Part shown: in pieces, positions 25,201 to 37,200 of the stretch
Position numbering within the stretch: the stretch's first letter is position 1
Layout: every line of letters starts with the position of its first letter
Assembly (NCBI GenBank): GCA_016169945.1
Contig: JADLSH010000184.1
Coordinates: 3,844,001-3,908,000 of the forward strand
DNA: 64,000 bases
Source: Trachythela sp. YZ-2020
Taxonomy: Eukaryota; Cnidaria; Anthozoa; Malacalcyonacea; Clavulariidae
Direction of reading: 5' to 3'
Notes under the pieces: generated by a model
Databases searched by the model: none
What the model was told of the DNA's origin: nothing
Seen by the model: the letters and a program-made list of their open reading frames with translations, nothing else
Program-made: the position numbers and the translations under genes

Positions 25201-28200
25201 TTCAGTTAAGTTAAGTTCAGTTCATGTCAAAGCTAGCAGGATTTACATATAACAAAGAAGAAAAAGATTTTCTCAAAGGTTCCATGGATATTTTTATATT
25301 GGTAGCGCAATAAAATATTATTTTGCATACACACTATGATCGATAAAAAACAGGCCTCGAGGCCGATCAAAATATTTTACAGTAAGTATAGAATCAGTTT
25401 GGAAAACGAAAAAATATTCGCAAAACATCCAAGCCGAAAGTCAACAAACGAACTCTCACTCTTTGGCACACTTTTATCGAAAAAGATCATTCAGGTGATT
25501 CAGCCATTACAAAAAATGGGGAAGTGGGGAACTTCAACCAGGAAGTTTTACCTGAATGAAAGTATTAATAAAAAGCTTTGAACCTTGTAAAAAATTTTCT
25601 TTTTGCAAATTTTAAGCCGGTTTTCATGAATGCATGACCGATTGACCGCGTTCTTCACTTGCGTGAAAAGACTGGGAATAACTTTAAAGTTTGGCTTCAT
25701 ATTTCCGGTCGGAGGCAGCGTTCCAGTTCTATTTAGTTCAATGGTGCAGACATATCTCTTATTTCAGTGGTATTTGAGCAGTAAAACCCACACAAAAGAA
25801 CCACTATATTTTGACGACAGGCTGAAATGGTTCATAAAACACGGTCCAAATCTAACTTGCAAGGGCTGAATAAAACTTACTTTACAAATTCAACGACTCT
25901 CCAAGGATTCGCAGCATCTCCCCTCTTTATATCCAAGTTTGTATCGACGTAACTTGAGTTTTGTGCATCCACAGACACCACCTGCAGTTTGCCATTCTCA
26001 ACTTGAAAAGCCAAATATTCCTGTGCACTTCCAAGGAACAAGAGTAGAGCATTATCCTGATCAGTAGCAACATCAAATGAAACGCGAGTGTGACTCGAAG
26101 GACCATACGCGACCCCGGGTATTCGCAACTCTATCGAGGTATTCTTATTGTATTCGCCAGCAGAGCTGGGATACGTTCGAATCTTATCACGTCCTCGTTC
26201 AATGTTGAAGCGAATGCGTTTAATACGCTCAACTACTTCAGTTTCTATTTCGTCTTCAGTCAGGCTTTGGTTAAGTTTTACTGTATCAACTGTCGTGGAT
26301 ATTTCTGAAATCAAGTCGTCATTTTCGTTTGTCAACTTTTTAATGCGTTCGAGTAACGCCTCAGCATCTTCATAACCATCTTCTAAGGCTTTTATACCAG
26401 GAACCTGAACACACAAAAACAGCAAATTTTACATTTACATTCTTTTATCGATGGGCAGAAGGACGGAGGTTGCTAAACCTTACGCCCTAGTCACACGAGC
26501 TTGAGAATTGATGAGCGCGCGTTTGATCGTCAACTCATTAAGGCCCGGGGGCTTTTGAATGATGGATAATTAACAGTTTAAATATTTGTCAGCATGTTAA
26601 GTATCATTCTAAAGCTTATAAGATGTTGAAAACTAATATTATAACAAATTGTTACAACTAGGTATACATAATATGAAAATTGCGAAAAATGAATATTCCG
26701 GCAAATCATCAGTAAATGCTATTTAGTCTGAACCATGGTCTGAACCTATTAATCCTAGGCATGTGGTCTTTGCTTTTCTACAATGTTTTATTATGCACCA
26801 TTAATTATGCACCATAGTTTTCTACAATGTACCATTATTCTTTTCTCTTGAAGTCAGACATTTTAGAAAAGAAAAGACCACATGTCCAGGATTGATAGGT
26901 TCAGACTAGATATAGCATTTACTGATGATTTACCAGAAAATTCATTTCAGGGAGCCATGGAGCGACGCTTCCTCCATAGTCTAGGGGCTAACTCCACATT
27001 TAAAATATGAGCTTCAAAACTTCAATTAAGAATTCTGGAGTTACATGCCAATGAGCTATCTGAACCTGGAATTACTGGCTAACACCTCCAAAACTGACGT
27101 AGAGCTAGTTATCTAAGCCTGGAGTTACTGGCTGCGCCGGCATAGCCTAGCTCCATTCGAAGATTGGTTACCTCCACAAAAATAGATTTACAGGCATGGT
27201 CCATTGTGCGTTTCGCGCTTTGAGGTCGAGGTTTTGCAGTTTTGAGTTTTGACTTTGAAAGGACAACCCTAATCTATGTAGCCATATCTGACAGACCCTC
27301 CGTCCCGGTTAACAAGCAGATAGTATATACCTTAATGTCGTCAACAACAAATTTGGCGTCCTTGGAATCACTTTGTGAAGTTTTTGCGTTCGTCTCTACG
27401 TTCTCAGTTCTTTCACCTTGATTGAGGAAAAAATTACAAACGATCAAACAACATCGTCGAAATGAGCGCCATGTGGAAACTGATTGAATAATGTCAGAGA
27501 CACTATAAGACCGAATTTGAGACGCAAAGCATAAAATACAAGCTTCTGATATTTTTATCCTATCAGCTTTCTCTGAGGATGCGGTTTTGCAGAGTTGCAG
27601 AAAAAACTGCGGGTATGCGGGTACAACCCGCGAGGAAGGTTTACTGGTATTGAGGAAGGTTGAAAGTGAAACACTGAATAAAACATTCCAAAGCAACAAG
27701 TACTGTACTACAGTCAGATAAACATTAGTAGCAACTGTCAGCACTCAGTCAGACTAGCAGTACTGTAATGGCAAACCTACCCAGGCAAAAACCTGCATGT
27801 CGGAAAATTCTCAGTTATCTTGAGGAAGGTTGGGAAAACCTAGAATCCTACCCGAGGGAAGGTTGAAAACCTTTGCAACTCTGCGGTTTTGGAGTTAAAA
27901 AATCTATAACAACTTTTACATCTGCTGTAGGCACCTATAGAACACTAGTTGCGAAAAATGTACTTGCCAAAATGGTCGTTTAGATCTCTTGAAACATATA
28001 CAAACACAATGATCTGGACATTTCCAGAGCATTGAGTATCTATTGCTTTAAAAGGGAAGCTGGTAACCTATCTACCGTATGATAGCACAAATTCTTTATA
28101 TATATAACAATGTAGGCATCTGTTCTTTCAAACCTTAGAGACGTTTTGAAACGAAAGAGACATTTTCCGTATATTTTGTTCCTTAGTAATGGCGAATTTC

Positions 28201-31200
28201 GTTTGTCTGGCATTGTTCAACTGCAGTGATGGGCAAATATTTCATTTCTGGAATACACGGAGAAAGCATGAAGGAAACATGAAAACATTTTCTGTGTGAA
28301 TACTGCTGAAGTTGTGCGTCTATATAAGTTCACTGTTTCTACTGGCTGGAAAGTTAGGGTTAATATTTGATAAAATTAGGTGACTATCGTCTTTACTCTT
28401 TTGCTTTCAATTTATGCGGCGCTTATTTGCGGGCGGCGCTTATTTGCGGGCGGCGCTTATTTGAGGGCGGCGCTTATTCGAGGACAGCGCTCTTTAAAAA
28501 TTATTCTATTTGTATTCATTTGGGGGTTTCGATTTGAATATATTATTTTCATTTGAAAAACACTCTATTTTCTTTCTGCTGAGCTGAAAAAAAAATCTGG
28601 TCCCATGGTGTGCTATTTTTTCACCCATGTTCAACTGGCTTCCCTTTCTCCACCAGTGAAAAAGGGTTGCGCTGTCCAGTCTACTTTAGAGAGATCAGTT
28701 ACAAACACGTACCTAGCATGGATGTTAAGTTGTCAAAGTTGGGGAAAGGTTTCTTCACGTCAATTAGTGTGTTGTTCGCATTCTCGAAGTTATCGCGAAT
28801 CTGCTTGATAAGATCTGCTAGTCTCTCTAACCAATCTGTTAATTCTGGAATCCTTTTCTTTTGACCTTCAGCATCATTGTCTAACCCCACGCTCGTGTTT
28901 TTAGACGTTGCTGCGTTCACGCCAAGTCCCTTGCTCTGAAAATGAAATCATTAAAATGTATTAAACACTGGCGTTACGACACTGTACTGCTCAAAGCGAG
29001 CATTTTGTTTCTTCAAATGAGATAAGCAAGGAATAAATAGACTGAATACATATTCGTGATTTCTGATTGGCTGTTAGCCAACGGTGAAGGCATCATACCA
29101 ACTCATGCAATGGCTGACCAGATATGGAGTTGTGACGTCAATGACGTGCTATTATGCACGTGTGATATTTAAGGATTAAAGCACTCTGTAATTGCATTAT
29201 CTGGATTTACAAGCACGAGTTCACGAACAAGGAACGAGAGTTTCATACTGCACGAGACGCAGTCGAGTGCAGTATTAAACTTCGAGTTCCTTGTTCGTGA
29301 ACGAGTGCTTGTAAATCACGATAATGCACGAACAAAGAGTGCTTTAAACGTTTTAATATTCAATTTGAGTAAACGCTTTGGCGGTATTTTTTTATTTATG
29401 AATTACGAGCAAAAACATTCTGTAAACTTTGTTGATTACTAGTTCCTTGTTTAGTTTTGATAATATTCAAAAGTGTTTTTAGAATATTTTAAAACGACAA
29501 ATAGCTTTATTAATATGAGAAACAACCTTGTTGTTGTTTTGAATCTGTCTGCCGAATTACGAATATATTTTCAACCGGCATCGCCGCTTCGCCACTCATT
29601 CACAACTTATATTCCGTAAATTCGTAAAATAAACTAAATAAACAACACATGTTTACATTTAAATACGGAATTATTTTAGAAATTTGGCCACCTCGTGGTT
29701 TTGGGATTGTTTTCGGTTTAAAATAAACGAAATCTTATAAACTTTTCCATTCGTGATTTCGGGCGCCATCTTGCCGTGCAGATATAAACTATAACGGCAA
29801 GGGCGTGCGTTGTTGCTATATAAAATGCACACACGTGGTACAAATTGACCAATAAGAACGCGAGTTTACGGAAATTGAATATTAAAGATAATTATCGCAC
29901 GATGACGCAATAGGGCAGTGGAAACTCCTAACTGCATATTCTATTGATAAGCAGTTCCTTTGAAAACAATAACCTTACCAGAGCTAAAGCAATTTTGCTG
30001 TTTTCGTTTGCCTCTCTCGCCAATTTGAGCACCTCTTCAATAGCCGTGACGACATTGTCATATGCTGTTACCGCCTTTACAGCTTTCTCGGCATATTTAT
30101 TAGGATCACGCAGAAGACTTTGCAAGAAATCTGAGATATTCTTCAGATTATTGGCGTGGTCTGTTGCATTGTTTACCAAGATCTTCAGTAAGCCATTCTC
30201 ATTCGTCAGGTTGGCGATGCGTCCATCAAAAATTTTCAAATATTTGCTGAGGCTAGATGTGTTACTACTGGTATTCTATAAGAACAAATAATGTGTTTAA
30301 TTTTAATCTAAGTTAACTGAGAGACTGGTATTAGTTAGTTAGTTAGCAAGCAAGCTTGCTGTATTAGCAAGCAAGCAAGCAAGCAAGCAAGAAAGCAAGA
30401 AAGCAAGCAAGCAAAGCAAGTGGGGTGTGCTAATCATCCTTACTTGTAGCTGAGAGCTGAGCTGAATTACGAAGGACGCAGCTCGACTTGATCGAGTCGA
30501 AGGCTTATTAAAGGCGCCTCTGGCTGCCACCGTATGACTCATGTCTGATCAGGGAGCACAGTTACGATGGAAGGGTTAGTTTGGGGCTTTGTCTTGAGTC
30601 TGGAGTGAATATCGAACACCTGACGACATGTTAATACAGAAGTATTACTTCACTTATACCGTAAACCTCCAAACATAAGCCATAACTGGGCATATTTTCT
30701 GAGTTATTCACGTTTGGGATTTAGGGGGCGATTTGTTTACGCTAACGTTTAAAATCAATTTTTTGAAGTGAACCAAGATGAGCTTGCTGGAATAGGATCA
30801 GATCTCAGCCGTTTGTAGGGGTGAAACTTAAGGGGAGGGAGGGGAGGGATGGGGGATGTGACACACCATAATACAAAAAAACGATTGGCAGAGCAATCAA
30901 AGATCTTGCAGAAAAAAAGGGTGGTAGTTTCGCCCCTGACCGTTTGGAACAGTGGTTGCCGTTGGGGGCTCTTGGCGCTCGCCCCGAGGTTCGCGGGCGC
31001 CGAGCACCCCCAACGGCTGTAATCTGAGCCGAGTGCAGGACATGTTCATTTAGGCTTTTAGATAGAAAATTAGCCTTGAAGTTTGAAAAGGAATATCCAA
31101 CAATTACACAAAGGATTAAGGTATCCAACAACATCGGAATAAGTGAAAACTAGAATATTTTCGACTATATTATTCGAATTATATTCACCTACCGGAAATT

Positions 31201-34200
31201 TTATATTGTTCAAAATATCCTTCGCTTCTTGTAAAATACCCTTGGCCTCATCTAGCTTTAAATCAGCAGCTTGTTTCTTGGATTGAGCGTCACGAATTAT
31301 AGCCTATAAAGTAGCCAGAGATATGAAGTTAGACACGTAGAAAATGTTATTTAACAGTGCTAAGGACAGCGAAATATTTTGCTACTATATTCTAGTATAC
31401 ACTGCAGGTGTGGAAAAATATCACTTTCTAAACTTGTACAAATAACAGGATGTTTTGGTCAGCAACATCTCAACAATTAAGAATACAGTAAATACAATAA
31501 AAACCCGCGTATAAGAACATAAATATTGATAACCTGAATAAGAATATCCATGCATTTAGACCCCTGTACATAAAAACCTGTTCTAGGCTAAAATTTCAAA
31601 GCAACAATTTCATATTTTAACAAATAGAGTCAAAATTGCCTTGATCTTATATACAGTAAGCTTTAAAGTGCATAAAGGTTTTTTTACTTTCTTAGATGGC
31701 AGTCATTTGGAGAAATTTATGCATAATTTACATAACAGACCACAGCTACCAGCAACGAGTAGCTTTTTTCCTTAAGAAAATATGAAAAAACCTAGGTTCT
31801 TATACGCAGGTTTTATTTGTTATTTTTTTTAAATATCCACGATTAGTTCTTATTAGCCTCCTCCGCAGGCAACTTGGTGGAAAACGGCAGAATTACGCAA
31901 TAATTTCATAGGCACGAGGGAGTAACAGTGGATAGTGAGGGATAATTGGAGCTGGTCTGAAATAAAATCACCGAAGTTTTGACTCCCAAGCTATTGCGCA
32001 ATTTTTGCCAAGTATTGCACAATTCTACCGTTTACGAAGAGTTGCCTGTGGAAGAGGCTAAGTTCTTATAATATGACAAAATTATTAGCACTGATGAAAA
32101 TCCATGCTTTGGATCAAAAGTTTTGTTTTCCAAAAATCCTTCTGTTTTCCACAAATATGGGAATTTGAAAGTTGTTTGTAACTCTTCTTTCTTTGTAAGC
32201 TACTTGTAACCTTCCTTCAAATTTGACTACATTAATTTTATTTGCCATTTTCGTTTATTACTGGACTACTTGTTTGAGATTAGACTGTGTCAAATTATTT
32301 TCTGTTTTTGTTCAATTTAAGTGCAAAACTACAAAAGGACACAGGGTCCAAATTGGGGGGGGGGGAGGTGGGTTAGGTCGACGGTGGACCTAACCTAGAA
32401 CCTAACCTACCAGTCTTGTAAGAATGGACTGAATGATACTTACATCAGGTTGATATGAGGATGCCTGCTTATTAATTTCTTGCCCGCTCTTACTCACAGC
32501 AACTGATGATGCGGCTTTCTTTAGTTGGTTTCTGAATACTGGTTCCAAACTATTGAACCTGGGTTGATAATTCACGACACGGTGATGGTTCATTTTACTT
32601 GTTGCCAAATATAACTGTGAATTATTAACGGCACGAAGTGATAACGCGTGTTCTTGTTCCACTAACGATCTGAGCTCTGAATAATTCCGACCTTCAATAA
32701 TCAGTCTAATTTCGTCGATTTGCCTCAACAGTTCTAGAGAATTTGAATCTCCTCCTCGTATTTTCTTTAAGATACGCTCCGGGTCAATCGTCGCATCTGC
32801 AATATAATAAAAATAATAATCTTTATTGCAAATAAATCTGCTCCAGGAGCACTCTCTCACAACAGTGATTTTCAGAGAGGTCATGGAAAAGCTTAAATAC
32901 AGATAAAAATAAAATATATTTTCACAATCATAAATTCCTTATACAAATATGAGATCTATAAATAATCGTAATTAAAATGAAAGTTCAGCTAGAAAAGTAT
33001 GTTTGAAAGTTCGAATATCATTTGAGTTCCTAACGTTTCGACTTCGGTCATTCCATTCCTTGATGGCCTGGTACCCAAGCCTTTGTTTGCGCCAGTTTTT
33101 ACTTACTTTAGGAAGTCTAAGGTTATCTTTGCTCCTAGTATTGTACTCGTGAATATCAGCATTTTTAGAAAATGCCAAGCTATGTGATGTTAAATTGTTA
33201 AGGCATTTAAAGATATGACATCTATGGTATCTACGGCAGTCCTCGAGCTGAATCCAGCCTAAGCTTGGAGAGCATCAGTTGCTGATGAGTACAATGGTCT
33301 ATCTAAGATAAGTTTAGCGGACTTATTTTGCAGAATTTGCAAAGAACTCATAACTTCTACATTATTCTTGTCTCCCCATACAATATCTGCATAGTCGAAA
33401 ATGGGAAGGATTAAGCTACTTTATTTTTTTTGCGGCCCGAATTCATATTCTAGGGTTTCCTGCAATCTCATTGGCTACGCTTATTTAAATCCATAGAGCC
33501 AATGTTTTTGTTTTTAAAATTATATTAAAAAAATAAAAATATTATTTACCTGCTTGGTCGGTCCGTATAGGGAAATATTTCCCTCCGTTTTGAGATCTTG
33601 GGAAATATTTCCCTATATGGACCTCCAAGCCGGTAAATAACATATATAATACAGTCGATATTAACGGACACCTCTCTTAAACGGACACCTCTCTTAAACG
33701 GACACCTCTCTTAAGCGGACACCCCTTTTAAGCGGACACATATCTCAGGTCCCAATCATTTATTTAATAAAATACTATTATCATAACCCCTTTTAAGCGG
33801 ACACCTCTCTTAAGAGGAAGCGGACATCTTACTTGAGGTCCCAATGAGCAAGTCAACCCCTCTTAAGCGGAAAGACGACATATGGTCTAATACAGTTTTC
33901 ATAACAATCAACAGTAAATATCAATTCAAAGTAATTTATACGACATATAAGATGATAGCCTGAACTAAGTCAAATATTTTCCTTCTATAATTTGTCTTTC
34001 AACCAGTTACAAGAGAAACTATATCTCCTTGGAACTTAAACTCGCGGGGAAGTTCCACGCCATAACCAGCCTCTCTGTTGGCATGTTTACCCTTTGATTA
34101 TTACATTTCCTGAATTAGTCGCGCTTCAAAAAATGTTTACCCACACCGGTGACAGCGCCATCAACTTAGGAATGTGACTGATAACTTTCATATCATCTGA

Positions 34201-37200
34201 CATTTCATTTGGATGAATGTAAATTTCATTGTGAGTTCATTTGTAATCTGGCAGGTATAGATCTCACGGACACGCGTGAGCTGTGGGGCTTGAGGGCATC
34301 CCTCTTAAGCGGACACCTCGACGAGGTGCCGAAGGTGTCCGCTTAATAGGGGTTCGACTGTACAGTGTAACAGTTACGCGTTTTATTATTGACAAAATTA
34401 ATTTGCTGATACAGCGTTTATTATTAGCATGACAAAATTACTGATGCTGATTGGCTGAGAGGAGTATAATTATTTCATTAATTGTATGTACTGCAACTGT
34501 TAATTTTTCCCAAAAAGAAAAGTAATGGCGGAAATTTTGTGTGCAAAAATTTCCAACGTATCCTCATGCTATTAATCCCTAATTGTACTCGTTTATTATT
34601 AGCATGGATGCTGATTGAACCTACTGAGAGTTAAAAACAATGTAGTACAGGATAATAAATGTCCCAGGCTGATTAAAGATTGAGATGTACCGTAGATGTT
34701 TTAAGGTCGAACAATACCGTCCAACGGTGCTTCGATTAAGCGCCCGTTGTGAATAACGTAATGACGAAATACAGTCGAATCTCTTTCATGCCCAATGTTG
34801 TCCCGACAGTTTTACTTGGCTTATAACACACACAGGTGCTCGACAACCAAGGCCTTGAGGAGCTGTTGATATGGAGGCGAGCCAGCTCGAGCTAGCTCGC
34901 TTTCCCGAGACGAATTTCACCCGTTTACATGAGACTGCTCAGACAGGCTGGCTCGCCAAAACAATGCACCCGGGCTGAATTAAATAATATAAACAAATTT
35001 TCCAACAAACCTGAAATCATACTTTCGCATAAGTGTTACAGTTATAACTCACAGAAACGATCACAGAGACCTTTTAAGATCGACTATAACTTGACTATAA
35101 TTTGATTCTACACTCTACTATGGTTTTGAGTAAGTGAAGTTACCCACCCTCATGGCTCTTTTCCACTCATCGCAAAACCAACTCGCAAACTCGCTGCGAG
35201 TTCTTGCATGTAATTAAAATAAACTGTCGAGCATTGTGATTGGATGAAAGTACTCGCAGCGAGCTTGCGAGTTGGTTTTTGCGACGAGTGGAAAAGAGCC
35301 TTTAGTGAATCCCCTAGCCTCGATCTACAGTAGCAGACTTACCTCAGCGGTAAGGGACAGCGCGCTAATTATATTTTCTAAACTGTCGGCTGGTCGTGAT
35401 TTTATATACGTAATAATACGAGTAAAAAGATGGTCGATTGGCTAGAAGATATATTTACTTACCCCTACAAATTTTGGTAGCTCGACAGTTAGCTTGTTGA
35501 CAACAAAGTTGATATGATTCACATTCTGAATCTTCTGTACAAGTTTCTTCTGGTGGAAATGAACAAAATGAACTTGGAGCCGGACAACCTGGAATAAAAA
35601 GATACTATTTCTATTTGAAGTGCTCTTAACACATAATTGAATTCACTAATCACTACTCATTTTTTGTCTCAGCCATTTAGTGAAAAAAGTTGTTCAAATT
35701 AGATAAACTGTCCCCTTTCTCGAACGTGCCGTACTCGATCAACGGTGCATATAACAGTTCATACAGGGTGTCCCCAAAATGCCCCCCCCCCCATATTACA
35801 GCGTCAGCTTTGATTAGGGCCGTCCAGGAGGGGGGCGAAGAAAAGGGGCCAATTTGCCCCGGATGCCCAGATAAAGGGAGCTCCAAAATAAGAATTAAAT
35901 GAAATATGCATAGATGTTACTGTCAAATAGTCTCCCAGAATGCCAGGATTTGTCATTCTTGAGATCCTTGATTTCAAAATTTACCCGGGGGACAGTGCCC
36001 CCAGACTCCCTAAAGTGAATGTGAGCTGGATGTGAATTGAAAATTTAAACGTCCCAGACTAAAGGACGTTTTAAGAATATGAAAATCAGACTTTCTAAGT
36101 TTCTAAAGGAGCACATGACCCCAAAAATCTTTGACAATGGAAAATCTCTAGGGTCCATAGTCACAACTTGCCCCGGGCCTCCAAAAGTCTCAGAGCGGCC
36201 CTGGCTTTGATAGGAGTTTCATTTAATACTTATGCATTACCACATCTTACCTTTGCTCTCCCTCAGTAACTTCCTAAGCTTTTCCTCAATATCATAAGCA
36301 TCTTCCTTCGTCTTTGTCGCGTTCTTCTTGATAACATCGCTACGAGTATTCACATCAGTTGCTTTATTAACAATATTCATACTTTCATCAACCAAGTTCC
36401 TGGCATCGTCTTCCAGTGATATTCCTGCAGGCTTTGCAGACGGTGTGGGAACGCTGTTGTTATAAAAAATGTTGCAAAAATAAACGATCTACGAAAGCAA
36501 TACCTCTAAATAGCCATATAGAGACAACTTATGGTATGGAAAGGGCATTTGAAGAGAAATTATGAGCATGGCCATGGTATACCTAACATATTCAAGAAGA
36601 AAGAAAGAATTGAATGTGTTTGTGGATGGAATATTCGAACGAAAATTTATATACATTTTAGACCTAGCCAGGAACAGTTGCGAAAAATGCAACTTTAGGA
36701 ATCGAACCTGCGACCCTGCGATTCCGGTACAGCGCTCTAACCAACTGAGCTACAGAGTCCAGTTGCTGAGCATTAACCGCAAATTCGTGTATATATGATG
36801 GGAGTGATGCCAGTATAAGGTGTTTGTGGATGGAATATTTGAATGAAAATTTATATACAAAAAATTTATATACAAAAATTTTCGTTCGAATATTCCATTC
36901 ACAAACACCTTCTACCTATTAGTCCTATCGAACGAGATGCCGAGAAATGGTACTTCTCTGCATAACATCTCAGAAATTGTTTGAAAACAATTCAGTGTGT
37001 TGGGAAACAAACCGACCGTATGTGTAGTTGATCTGGCGGTCAAATATTAATAAATGTCTCAATGACTTGACGGTCTTATTGAAAAATTATATCACGAAAG
37101 AGTCATGAAATGCGACAATACAGAACACGATCTAATTATTGCCTTGATACAAACACATCAGTAGAAAAGAATAGCACTTACCCGCTGCCAAAGCCTGTAT

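Noticed and set aside
27417..27744. Extension of the exon 29 open frame upstream to 27744
   Set aside because: The laminin-like part starts at the acceptor (27417); the upstream part has no coil pattern and overlaps dispersed repeat R4.
30805..31134. 109-codon minus-strand open frame
   Set aside because: Arg/Pro-rich low-complexity translation of GC-rich intron sequence, no domain, no splice support.
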